A model generated the notes under the pieces. It was not told the DNA's origin and made no database searches. It saw nothing but the letters and a program-made list of their open reading frames with translations. Positions 36,908-47,663 of a DNA stretch of 64,000 nt are shown one piece after another. The stretch is from Pycnopodia helianthoides (taxonomy: Eukaryota; Echinodermata; Asteroidea; Forcipulatida; Asteriidae): positions 6,539,501 through 6,603,500 of the forward strand of contig CM063255.1 in assembly GCA_032158295.1 (NCBI GenBank), in the 5' to 3' direction. How positions within the stretch are numbered: position 1 is the stretch's first letter; each line of letters starts with the position of its first letter. The translations under genes and the position numbers were made by a program.

Positions 36908-37247
36908 AGGTATTGTACACTTTTGGTAACAGCTCAAAATCAGTGTCCACATTTTGTGTGATTAAACATATGCAAGAACAAACTAACCTGTGAAAGTTTG
37001 AGCTCAATTAGTCATCGAGGTCACGAGAAAATAGTGAAAAGAGATCTTATGTGTTTTCTTTTTTTTTTCAAATTATCGCGCGCGATAATTACTATTGTTT
37101 TATTCGTTTCTCAGAAACAATAGCATTTTAGGCAGAAACATTTTAAAGAACCCTTTCTACCATTACTTACTTTAAATCATGTAAGTTATGTGTGAATCTC
37201 TGAACATTGTGTTTTTCGATCTTACCAATAGTGTACAGGGCCTTTAA
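36904..37247 (+). mobile_element. T1 element, full length (344 bp)
   Basis: TTAAAGGTATTGTACACTTT to GTGTACAGGGCCTTTAA. The centre is a perfect 20-bp palindrome AATTATCGCGCGCGATAATT (37071-37090), absent or different in the other two T1 copies. Confidence 0.92.
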
Positions 37248-37257
37248 GCCACCTGGC

Positions 37258-37586
37258 CGCTATTGGTAAAACACTTGTAAAAGACCAGTGTATCCGCACT
37301 TTATGTGACCCAACATATACAAGAAATAACAAACCTGTGAATCGTTATAAGCTCAATCGTTCATCATCGTCCCAAGAAAATAGTGAACCCCATGCAGCAC
37401 CTTTTTTCAAACATCTTTTTTTTTATTCACAAGACAAAGCCTAATGTGTTATTAATTTTTCAAAAACTACAGCATTTTAGGCAACAAACATTTAGGGGAA
37501 ATTGTCCACCGTGACCATCTTTATACCATGTCACTTATGTGTAGATTTGCAAACTCTCGTGTTTTCAATCTTACCTCATGTTTTAA
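37258..37586 (-). mobile_element. T4 element, diverged copy
   Basis: Opposite orientation to 17121: ctattggtaa, gtgacccaacatatacaaga, acaaacctgtgaa, taccatgtcacttatg, ending cctcatgttttaa. It follows T1 with only about ten bases between. Confidence 0.75.
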
Positions 37587-39435
37587 AGATCGGTTGCCTA
37601 CAGTGCTGAATTGATCAGATTGTGACATTTTCAAAGAAACATGCCCGGGAAAAGGGCGTTTTCGTTCTCTTATTTGTTTCAATTCTGACAAATGGCAGAG
37701 AGCACGTTACGTTTGGAGACTTAAGAAGCTGTCAATTTGTGACTAATTTGTGAGTACGACCAGCTCGCTGCAGTGGCCGAAATGGGTCACTAGGGGTGAA
37801 CGGGGGCGAGCAAAATCCAGGTCTGCTACAGTCTCTTAGGAATGCAATATAAGATGTAGTATTGATTTAGGAAAGAGGTTATTGGTTCGAGTCAAATTTG
37901 AAGGGGTCCGTAATTTTGTGGAGTCCTGTGGAGTCCAAAATGAGCCCAAGTAGATAGCTGGGGGTATAGAGCAACTCAGTAGGGTTGCAGGTTCATAGCC
38001 TGCTTTGGAGATGAGCTGGTGTAGCACAGTCATAATCCAGACGACAAGTTCAACAACCAGCCTCACTCACTTGGTAGTAGAACAGTTACTCAGACGTTTC
38101 TATGTTAACTAATAATCCCCGGTTCTAATAAATTGCACTGGAATTAGTTTGTAACAACGCTGACGAGTCGTTTGTGTAAGTGTCTTAATTAAGTTCAGGT
38201 ATTGAACTCGGATCCGTGGTGACCTTATTTCTAACTGAACAGAGACCTGACAAGCCATCTCAACCTTCGCAAAGCTTCACACATAACCTGTCAGAAACAA
38301 GGAAATCTAAGACACACTCTGAATGAAACCGAATGCCACCATAACTTCCTAGAGGACACGAGAGCCAAAGCGATTTGCTACTGGCGCTGGTTGTGGAGCT
38401 CTCACGATAAACGACAAGCAGCCCTTTGGCAACAAGTATATCCCAAACATCAGGACCGCAAGGAAAGAAAAAACCCAAACGTTTTACTTAGATTCAAATA
38501 GAAACCTGCTGCAACCTGGGGCGAGATGATGGAGTCCCGTTTCGGTTTTTCCAATTGAACTTGACGGTACCAACGACAGGTGGTACGGTGTCAGTTCCAT
38601 GTGTGTTGTAGACCCAAGGTTTGTTCAGTGTGGGACGTGATTCTTTTTTTTCCCCCTGTCTTTATTTTTCATAGTCTGTCCCTCCTTTTAGACAGTCTTC
38701 ATCACCAACGTCTCAATTCTGCCACTTGATAATTACGTTACCACTGCCATCAATATCTTGGATTTCTAAATGTGCAATTAGCGTTAATGTCTGCATCAGC
38801 TGTGATGGTTTTTAGAGGTCTTGCCACTTAGGATAGGGATCGATTATATTATATCGGGAGGGGGGGGGGTGGTAGGCCAGGCCACAGGGTGAATACCCCC
38901 TTAAGTATAGTCTGCTGTGATCTTAATTGATTCAATTTAGGGGGGGAAATCAAGTCAACTAACAGTCCCCTGACGACAGGCCCTTGATGACCAAGGTAAT
39001 TACAGGGGAGGGGTGTCTAGTTAATCATGACACTTTTAATTCACATGAGACTCACTCTGATGATGAGCATTCGTTCAATATTTTCCCCTTATGACATTTG
39101 GTTGGGCTACATCAGAGCTTGATTGTGAATACCAACAATGTGCAAGCTTTATCTGCATGATCACACGGAACGGTGATCCTTCTGTGTTTTTTTTTTTTAT
39201 ATACTATCACCTTCAATTTACAGAGACCATGTTTTTCTACTAAACAATATCCCAAGAAAAAAACACATTGTTACTTAATAACGGAGCAAAGAAAAGGGGG
39301 ACAAATCAAAAAGACATGAGCTTATCCCTTTCACGCCATTAATATTAAAGAGATAAAGCAGCACATCCATGTTTGATATTATAAATATTAATAATAATGA
39401 TGGTATGCAGTTCTGATGATATAGAGCTTTATCAC
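37587..39435. other. Non-coding stretch
   Basis: No gene recognised. G-run at about 38861-38870 and T-run near 39189-39198. Confidence 0.45.
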
Positions 39436-39767
39436 ACCCGAGGGCATCTTAAAGTCAAAGCGATCATTATTTTTGTCTACAGGGTATGCGGAGCTATGTT
39501 GGAAACATCAGACCCGTGTATTTACATGGCATCATGTAGAGATTTACAAGGTGCTGTGGCACAATCTGCAGCCAGCCATACCGGAAAAACACAGCATTAC
39601 ACAACACACAGGACCTGCGGCTTTACATCCCATCCGAAGGACGAAGCAATTAAATGCTTAAAGGACACAAGTGTCAAGACCGGGACTCGGACCCACACTC
39701 CACTAAAAAAAAACACAGAAACAACTGAGCTTGAGTACTGTGCGCTTGACCGTTCGGCCACACAACA
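39436..39767 (-). mobile_element. S1 SINE, long copy
   Basis: Minus strand: head gtggccgaacggtcaagcgc, B-box-like gggtccgagtcccggtcttg, then acacttgtgtcctttaagca and a body (gggatgtaaagccgcaggtc) that matches 52297-52606. The anticodon region is interrupted by an A-rich insertion. Confidence 0.78.
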
Positions 39768-39894
39768 CACCAACCAGCCGTCACAGTCATCTTTCTTTCG
39801 AGAAGCATCACAAGAAACTATTACTGCAATTTGAATTGGAAATTGCACTTGCAGTCATAAATGTGGTTCCGGTTCCACTTTCACAATTTAGCAA

Positions 39895-40074
39895 GGCCCA
39901 ATTTCATTAAGTTGCTGAAGCAGAAAATGTTGCTTAGCAGAAATGAGCAGGATACCAGTCACAACTTGTACATGTGACATGGTAGTTTGGCTGGTAACCT
40001 TATTCTGCTAAGCATAATTTTGTTGTGCTTAGCTAGTTGTTGTGCTTAAGCAGCTCTATAAAATTGGGCCCTGG
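39895..40074 (+). mobile_element. M1 element, full length (180 bp)
   Basis: GGCCCAATTTCATTAAGTTG to CAGCTCTATAAAATTGGGCC. Interior caggataccagtcacaactt and ggctggtaaccttattctgc as in 31965. Confidence 0.88.
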
Positions 40075-40125
40075 TCAGCAGTGAATGCTGCTTATTCACC
40101 AAGCAAAAACAATAAACTGGGCACA

Positions 40126-40297
40126 GGGCCCAATTTCCCAACTAAGCAGACAACTGTGCAACAAATTTTGTGCTTAGCAAAAAGTTGCACGACACCAGTC
40201 AGAAATGGTATTCTGGTATGCATAGTTTTGTTGCATGCTTAGCTTTTTTTTCTTTTCTTTTTTAATGCTTAATCAGCTCTATGGAATTGGGCCCTGG
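40126..40297 (+). mobile_element. M1 element, second copy in tandem
   Basis: GGGCCCAATTTCCCAACTAA to TCAGCTCTATGGAATTGGGC. It lies about 50 bp after the preceding copy in the same orientation, but has a diverged left arm and a T-rich insert near 40243-40263. Confidence 0.85.
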
Positions 40298-42514
40298 TCT
40301 CATCAAAGTGAAGTACATACATTTTTAGCATTTACAAGGTACCCTATTTCTGCATAGCAAGATACATCAGTTGCTTAAGCACAATAAGTTGAGACTATAT
40401 TTCAGATGGTGATATTTTTCAGGACAGCTGGTACCAGCAAAAACCTTTATATATTTCAGATTTGCTAATCATCAAAGTTAATCATCAATACATTCTTTAA
40501 AGGTATAATACATGATCGGTTATGTTTGCAAAAAAATTATAAACCCAATTAGAGACAGTATGTACCACATTAAGCTTGTACCAAAGTGCCCATGGCGGCC
40601 GCTAACAGCCACAAAACTTCCACTCAACCAAGTTGACCATGACATTATCACAGGTTGCTTGTTTTACAGATTTGATTTGGAATTTGTAATTTGTAAGTCG
40701 TTGTAATTTTACGTCAGAAACTTGTTTCTGTTCAGGGTCGCCAAAAAAAAAAAAAAAAAAAAAAAACCCAAACTCAACCCTGATGACTTGACTTGACGTT
40801 GCTTTTCCAGAGACCAATGATGTACCACACCTTTGATCATGCAGGATACACTGAACTTGTATCTGTCCCAAATTGCCCGTAGGAGTTCTGGCAACTTGGG
40901 CTGCTGTAATTCCATCTACATCTCTGCCACTATTATGTGTCCGTTTTGGGAATTTATGGATTGATACAGAGGACTCAACGACAGGTCCATATGTGCCGAT
41001 ACGTTGATTCCTGAGAAAGTATTATGTGACAGAAGATGACAGGAAGATCGTTGCCTAGTAAATCAGAATGCGTAAAAAAAAATACGGGAAAAAACCCTGA
41101 ATAATTACAATTTTCTTATTAACATAAAATTACACTCAGGATGCCTTGTTGAACTTAGAGGTATATGTGGTTTAGGGATGTTTTCCCTAGAACTTGTCAT
41201 GCAAATTGACCTCTGAAAAAAAAGACATTCAGTTTTATTGTTTTCGTTTTAAGAAATCTGCATAGTGCACTTGTTTCCATTGCTCGTATTTGATTTTTGC
41301 CTCTTGGTAATTGGCAAGCATCACACGCACTATAACAACTTTGCTTTAAATGTGCTTAAACCAAGTACGAATTTTACATTTCGTCGTGTGCCCCGTATAA
41401 GGGCGAAAAGCTCTACGCCCTTGTTTTAGGCACACAAAGTATTTTTTTGTCCCATGTAGCTGAAGGACGTAAGCAATAAAATGGCTCCTGACAAAACAAA
41501 GATGGCATTAATGTTTTATTTGTGGTTCCCGAATTTCCCCCAAAGACATGTTTTCCCATTCCCACGCAGAATTGATCCTTCCTATGATGACTTAAGAAAT
41601 GAAGACGAAGACGAAGAGGAACACAATTTTGCACAAGAATTGCTTACGGGTTTTCACATGTAAAACTTTTGTTGCATATTTTTTTCCAGGCACATGACAA
41701 AATAGTATTTCACATGTTTCTTCCTTAAGTTGTTTTCTTTTTCTTCTGGTGAGAGGAGGGGGGGGGGGGTAGAGTTGCAGTCAGCCAATCAATCTGTACC
41801 ATGTTTCACATACCGACTTGAAAAATAGGCCTGAATAAATCTTTCAATTTCAGTAGCTCTCAACTTTCACAATAAAATGTGTATCACTAACACTGTCAAA
41901 CACCATTTTCTAATAAATAGGCCTATACGAATATTATGTGCAAATATTTTACGGAAATTTTAAGGGTTTTAAGGTTTTAAGACATCAAGAAATTTGAACG
42001 AATATGTACCCTCTGCATCAGAGCAAAGTGGGACGATCCCTTTAATATGTTGATCTGAAATGTCCCCAGCAAACATTTATATATGATTAAGCAGCTCTTA
42101 ATGTCCACTGCAATTTCCCACTTCGCGAGTTGTTGATTAACCAATTATAGCACTGCCCTTATAAAATTATATACCTGCCCACCTTGCTCTGACATTTACA
42201 TTACGTATCCATACAAAAGACCAAACAGAAAATCTACATTAATTGACAAAGGAGTCGCCTTGCATGCAAAACAGCATTTTTTATTTTATTTTATTTTTTT
42301 TTTTTTTTGGGGGGGGCCTCTCTGTTCTCAATTGTACATTTTGTTTCCGAGGAATGGGACGAACGGTGTATGAAATCTTCCAATGTTATCGTTCTTTATA
42401 TAGTTATTTATCCATATGTCTATTGTTGTTTTAAATCCAAGACTTGGAGAGGTTGTTTTACATGTTCATAAATTAACATGCAATAATACGCAGTTCTTAC
42501 ATATCGCTTGTTCA
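40298..42514. other. Non-coding stretch
   Basis: A TTAA-AGG end at about 40499 (see 23513). A24 at 40743-40766, G-run at about 41758-41770, T-run then G-run at about 42294-42317. A short open frame at 41481-41663 with an acidic end (EDEDEEEH) has no recognised family. Confidence 0.4.
40743..40766 (+). repeat. A24 homopolymer
   Basis: Twenty-four consecutive A after gggtcgcc. It could be the tail of a retroposed sequence, but no source RNA or flanking duplication was recognised. Confidence 0.9.
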
Positions 42515-42672
42515 CACCCATAGGGCATCTCAAAGCACTTGTTATTTTTTCTACTACAAGGTATGCAGAGATTATGTTCTAAATAGAAGATCCATTTATT
42601 TACATAGCACCATGCAGCGGGTTTGCAAGGTGCTGCAGCCAACCACACCATAAAACACTGGGGCAAACCCCT
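42515..42672 (-). mobile_element. S1 SINE, body fragment
   Basis: Minus strand: gtttgccccagtgttttatg, gtggttggctgcagcacctt, gcaaacccgctgcatggtgc, matching the S1 body at 45875 and 52297. No tRNA-like head. Confidence 0.68.
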
Positions 42673-42676
42673 CCTC

Positions 42677-43069
42677 TTAAAGGAACATTGCAGAATTGGT
42701 TTTTGCTAATAAAACAATTGTTGGCAGTGTAAGCACTTTATGTAATCCACCATATACATAAACTGACAAACCTGTAGAAGTTTGAGATCGATCGGCCATA
42801 TGGGTCCCGAGAAAATAGTGAAAAACCGATTACACATTTGCATGAAATCATATAGTTTCAACAAATGAATAAAACGCTCACTGAGCGATAAACTCCAATC
42901 GGAAAATTAGTTTATTCTTTTCTCATCAAATATGGCATTTCGGACAGAAATATTTCAAGGGATGTTTTCTTCTTTCATCATCATTAGACCGTGTAAGTTT
43001 TATGTAAATCTGTGATCAAAAGTATATTTTACAAGTTTTTTTCTTACCAATTCTGTAATGTTCCTTTAA
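42677..43069 (-). mobile_element. T2 element, full length (393 bp)
   Basis: TTAAAGGAACATTGCAGAAT to AATTCTGTAATGTTCCTTTAA (last bases at 43069), in reverse relative to 6571. Central palindrome cgctcactgagcg at about 42871-42883. The shared module is at 42765-42830. Confidence 0.92.
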
Positions 43070-43146
43070 CGATGAGTGTACTGGGTTTTATTGACGCGCA
43101 TAACACAACACACCTGACCTACTATACCGGCAATTATGGTTGAGCG

Positions 43147-43245
43147 CCATACGTCAAGATCGGCCGGGACTCGAACCCACAACTCTGGTGATCTGAAACA
43201 CCAGAGTTTGAGTCCGGTGCACTTATCTGCTCGGCCACGTATGGA
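43147..43245 (-). mobile_element. S1 SINE, tRNA-Leu(CAA)-like head, best preserved
   Basis: Minus strand: tggccgagcagataagtgca (A box), ccgga-ctCAAac-tctgg (5-bp anticodon stem, loop with CAA), a long variable arm, and gtgggttcgagtcccggcc (B box). CCATACGT at its start pairs with ACGTATGG at its end. A spacer longer than in a tRNA separates the T arm from that second strand, so I call it a SINE head and not a working tRNA. Confidence 0.8.
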
Positions 43246-43260
43246 GAAGGTATATTCCGT

Positions 43261-43608
43261 TTAAAGGCACTTTTGGTAACGGCTCAAAATCAGTGTCCAC
43301 ATTTTATGCGGTTCAACATATGCATGAACAAACAAACCTGTGAAAGTTTGAGCTCAATTTGTCATCGAAGTCACTAGATAGAATTTAGTGAAAAGAGACC
43401 TTGTGTGTTTTCTGTTTTTTCAAACATCAAGTTTTTTGTCACGCGTGATAAAAACTACTGTTTTACTCATTTCTCAGAAACGAGAGCATTTTAGGCAGAA
43501 ATATTTTAAGGAACCCTTTCTACCATTATTTACTTTGAATGTAAGTTATGTGTGAATCTGTTAACAATTTTGTTTTTCGATCTTACCAATAGTGTACAGG
43601 GCCTTTAA
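43261..43608 (+). mobile_element. T1 element, full length with small left-end deletion
   Basis: TTAAAGGCACTTTTGGTAAC lacks about ten bases of the T1 left terminus; the right end GTGTACAGGGCCTTTAA is intact. The centre reads gtcacgcgtgat in place of the 20-bp palindrome of 36904. Confidence 0.9.
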
Positions 43609-44158
43609 ACCCAAAGGCAAATTTCACAAGAGTATTGCGAGACAAATATGTAATTTTCCATGCTTTCCATGATGCCCCAAAATAATTAATTTAACTTCAT
43701 GTTACAATGTATTTTATACCCTTTCTGGCATTAGCATTTGGTTTTTCGTTGTTCTTTAAACCTCAAATTAAACCAGTCAATAGAAACATTATGTTATGTA
43801 AATATTCAAGAAGCATGCCCCAATTCTTTAAAAGCAACAGTGGCTTATCTCACGTTTGCGATCGACTGATAAAAATAATTTCACAAAAGCCTCCTCAGAA
43901 ACCCTGAAGGCCATTTTATACTTCTTGTGTATTAAAATGTAAATACAGCCTATCTTAGACATTTAAATCCTTGCATTGGAAATTGTATGGTCTCCACAAA
44001 ATGTACATGAGGAGAATTTTTTTGTTTTAAACCATAAACATATATTTTGTTTAATTCCAGAACTAATGCATTTTATAAAACATAAATAAAGTGCCAAACA
44101 CAAAATGCTTCACACTCCTTGCACAAAAACACGATACAAGACAAACTACAGTAATGTG
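43609..44158. other. Non-coding stretch
   Basis: AT-rich, no gene or repeat recognised. Confidence 0.45.
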
Positions 44159-44456
44159 TTAAAGCACATGTATACCATTTGTAATATTGTCAGAGACCAG
44201 TATCTGCACTGTATGTGACCCAACATATACATGAAATAACAAACACGTGAAAGTTTAAGCTCAATCGGTCATCGCAGTTACAAGAAAACATTGAAAAGAA
44301 ACTCTTTCATGTTTTCACAGTTTTCAAACATCGAATTATAGCACCGTGATAAACACCAATTGTTTTACTCATTTCCTAAAAACTACAGCATTTCAAGCAA
44401 AACTATTTCAAGGGAAGTTATCCACCGTGACCATCTTTATACCATGTAAGTTATGA
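44159..44456 (-). mobile_element. T4 element, right end eroded
   Basis: TTAAAGCACATGTATACCAT, then gacccaacatatacatgaaa, shared module (44221-44298), ccgtgaccatctttatacca, tgtaagttatg. The other terminus is not visible. Confidence 0.78.
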
Positions 44457-45822
44457 TGACACATCTTAAATTGAAGTCACAAGGAAACTGTTTCTCTCCT
44501 TTAAAAACACTTCTCACATGACGTCACTATTGTCTCGCTCGCCATGCTAGAACAGTCTTGCACGCGCACGTCACTGTAAACTGCGTAAACATGGGCTATA
44601 CGAAACGCAACCGTTGGGACAGTACTATCACGAAGGAAGAAGGTACCATGCATGTACGCATCCTACATGGTGTGTACACCAGTACTCCTCCTCCAGCAAA
44701 GGCAGACCTCCTGCGTTGCTATAGAAATGTGACGTCAGTGAGAAGGGTCTGTAGACCACAAAATGGTGTAGAGTGTAAAAACAAACCAATGCACGAAATC
44801 TAGAATGATCTACAATAATTTTGGAAGGAACAGCTGGAAATGTAAAGAAGCAATTCATCCAACAAAAACTGATTGCGGTAACCGCTGCTAACTAGATGAC
44901 TCGAACTGTCCTAACGTGACCGGGCAAGCTCGGTGGTCTCTGGCGGATAAGACATCCACTGATACAATACGAGGGTCATTAGTTCCAATACTACATGAGT
45001 AGCCTGTGAATGTTTTTTGTCAACATAACTTGGAAAGCACTGAGTACAGACCTTATGCGACTGACGTCATCCAGCCGTCATGTTAATAGAGGTAAACTAA
45101 TATTATACGAAACGATTGAAATGCATAATGGTGTACACACTGCGCACGGATTGACCATTAACAACCTCCTTCTCAGGGATGAGATTTGAAGAGTGTTGAG
45201 GATTTTTACGGTAGAAACCATGTATTTGACACTTCACCTGAAAAATTCAAAAAAATAAAGTCTTTGCCCCAAAAAAAAAATGTTTGGTTACACCACTGTG
45301 TGACAGTCATCAAATCTTTCCAACAATATGCTCTCTGTTCGTCATCGTCATCTGCTACTGTAAACATCAAGTAAACTACCGGGTTCTTTTCAGAACCACA
45401 CTCACAAAATGAGACCATGGATGGTTCTACTGTAAACCTACGAAAAGTGTACACAACTTTATCAGACCAGTATGTTTTGGTCACAGCCTTTAATTTAAAT
45501 TGTTTCCATTTGCGTTAGATGTACTTCTTTGGTATTAAAAAAATGACATGTCGACAGTTACAGTTTGTAAGTAAACCAAAACCTTTTTGCAATATTCAAC
45601 AACCTCCGGGAAAACAAAGGACCTTCACAAAAGACTGCTCTCTCCTCACTCAATACTCAGAACTTGGAAGCTAATTCGCTCATCTGGCGAAACACTGCTC
45701 CTCGTCTCAACTGGAGGACCGCTCTTATGAGGAGGAACCTGCCTCAAACAGGGTGTCATGTGCAAGCAATCTACTGCAACGGACTCAAGTTGCGGGAGTC
45801 GATTTCACAAAACTCTTCCTAA
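44457..45822. other. Non-coding stretch
   Basis: No gene recognised. ggaaatgtaaagaagcaatt at about 44833 only superficially resembles miR-1. A run of nine or ten A at about 45271. Confidence 0.4.
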
Positions 45823-45870
45823 CTTAGGACTAGTCCTAGGCAATGCTAAGAGATAGGACTAGTCCTAAGT
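45823..45870. repeat. Pair of GGACTAGTCC palindromes
   Basis: cttaggactagtcctagg (from 45823) and gataggactagtcctaagt (from 45852) are each palindromic and are inverted relative to one another across a 13-bp spacer, so the block can form one or two stems. It may be a terminal piece of an inverted-repeat element. Confidence 0.7.
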
Positions 45871-45874
45871 ACTG

Positions 45875-46104
45875 CTGGTTTGGGTCCCTGTCATTGGCGA
45901 GTGTGTCCTTGGGTAAGACAATCAACCATAAATTGCTTCATCCGTGGTGTGGTAACGTAAAAGCTGTAGGCCCCCCATGTGCTGGGTTAATGAACCCCAA
46001 AGAACCCTTTACACTTATCGTTAAGAGAAGAGGTTCGCCCCGGTGTTTCTTGCATGGCTGGCTGCAGATTGCGCCATAACACCTTGTAAACCCCTTACAT
46101 AAAT
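45875..46104 (+). mobile_element. S1 SINE, 5'-truncated copy
   Basis: ggtttgggtccctgtc (remnant B box), gtgtccttgggtaagacaat, taatgaaccccaaagaaccc, agaagaggttcgccccggtg, caccttgtaaaccccttaca. Same order as 52380-52606. Confidence 0.78.
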
Positions 46105-47327
46105 CATACCTGCATACCTGTCATTAAAATAATATGCACTTTGACCACGGAGGAAGGCTTTGACACCTTAATATTTCAAGGGCTACATAGGAATCCAGTA
46201 TTGTTATTAATAATTTCATTAACATGTAGTTGGCTTGCTATACACTGAAGGTATATCTCCAAGAAAGATGTCACATTTTAAACCGTCGGCTACTAGTATA
46301 CTCGGATTTATTTTCTATAATGTACAGATCCCCTTAACAACAATCTTGTACATGATGAATGACTAACCAAAAAAAAGAAATCATCCATCACTGAACCTGC
46401 CCTTATCCAGCCCTACCAGCACATCTACCATTTGTCTTTTTATCTCGCAGAAAAATCACAACTGTTTTGTTTTGCTTTAAGCACCGCACGGCACATGGGT
46501 AGCCTAGAGATACTCATCTCCGCGTCGTAGATGGCCGCTTCCCTCTCTGGCGGTCGTCGTGTTAGCTGACATCGGCCGTTGGGCAGGAAAGTGCAAAGTT
46601 TAGGTCTCTCTTCTGTGCCGTTACTGTTGTTGCCCACAAGGACTTATTAATCAACAGGAAGCGCAGACAAAGGACGAACGTATGTCATCGGATGTGGCTC
46701 TGGCAAGCTGCGAGGAAATTTATCATTTTCACAGATCTGCGAAAGTGTTCACTCCGTGTACGTAATACAGGCCGAATTATTTCACAAGGTTTCAAGTGAA
46801 CTTTCCTTCACAATAATTACCATGAATGGTGTTAGTCAGTGAAACCTGTATTTTAGTTGATGAATATTCACATGAAATCAAAACTACGGGAAAAATACCA
46901 ACAGATATCTACCAACCATGATTGAGACCTTTCTTTCAGACCTTCCGTTCGCTATAAAACTTGCCGACTATTTTGTATGGAGGGCTATGAGTTATAAAAA
47001 ATTGTAAAACAAATACGATATGTTTTCCTTTCAAAATATAACTATTAGAGTTTGTAATTAGAGGGGAAAGCATGCAATCTCTATTACATTTTTAGTAACG
47101 TGACTGAACTGTCCAGTGTTTTCAATAGTTATGTTCCAATTATTGAGACGATCATTTCTTTTTTGTACTCATGGCGTCTAATACTTTGCCAACCCCTGTT
47201 GGGCAAAATCCAGTCGTGACGCTGACCAAGTTGTGATGTTGAAGAAACGCCAACCTCCCTGTACGCGGTAATGGTTAATACAGTAATGCAACCAAAGGAA
47301 CCAGACTGTTGGGGGGGGGGTGGAATG
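46105..47327. other. KCNQ intron 1 (5' part), no gene seen
   Basis: Lies just downstream of the KCNQ exon on the minus strand, so it is intronic if that call is right. An open frame at 46440-46637 (minus) is slightly GC-richer than its surroundings but has no recognised domain or splice context that I can defend. Confidence 0.5.
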
Positions 47328-47461
47328 GTAATGGCGGCTACAGCTACGGCTTCGACTGTTGCTAAAGGGTGTTGCTAAGGACGTTCTACATACTTCAACG
47401 CATGATGATGCGGAAAACTAGCGGTAGCCGAAGCTGTAACCGAAGCTGTAGCCGCTAATTC
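47328..47461. repeat. M5 hairpin repeat, downstream side of KCNQ exon 1
   Basis: Left arm atggcggctacagctacggc and right arm cgaagctgtagccgctaatt pair over about 20 bp, with a second partial arm (cggtagccgaagctgtaacc). Interior gttgctaaagggtgtt and cttcaacgcatgatg match 48820-48865. Confidence 0.75.
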
Positions 47462-47657
47462 GGTCACGGCCTGAGGGTCTCTTCAAAACCACGGCTTAAT
47501 CTTAGGCTTAGGCTTGTGCTTCGTCAGTAACTTTGAAAACGTGCACCACGGGTGCAAGAATTCGAACAGAAGGCACACTGCCCTAAGCCGGAGCCCAAGC
47601 CTGAGACACGGTTTCGAAAATGGCACATGGGTAAGGATAAGTTGTAAACGAAAGTGT

Positions 47658-47663
47658 ACTTAC
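47658..47663 (-). other. Splice donor of KCNQ intron 1
   Basis: On the minus strand the exon is followed by GTAAGT, a consensus 5' splice site, directly after the first two bases of a valine codon. Translation without splicing would reach TAA within the donor, so splicing is required for a channel protein. The phase (2) and residue (valine after YHIL) match c.386/c.387 of human KCNQ1. Confidence 0.88.

Noticed and set aside
39397..39834. Open frame of 145 residues on the plus strand
   Set aside because: It lies across a minus-strand S1 SINE, and no protein family is recognisable.
43147..43245. Functional tRNA-Leu(CAA) gene
   Set aside because: The T arm is followed by too many bases before the closing strand, the T stem is imperfect and related sequences occur as SINE heads.
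44833..44856. Resemblance to miR-1 (ggaaatgtaaagaagcaatt)
   Set aside because: Seed differs by an inserted base, and no flanking hairpin was seen.
46440..46637. Additional KCNQ or other exon on the minus strand
   Set aside because: Does not resemble any channel segment; splice sites and conservation could not be shown.
1..47657. KCNQ exon 2 (rest of S1 to S2)
   Set aside because: Searched by eye for the expected SVFST/FW-type codons on the minus strand without a credible hit. It may be outside the window; a translated search would decide.
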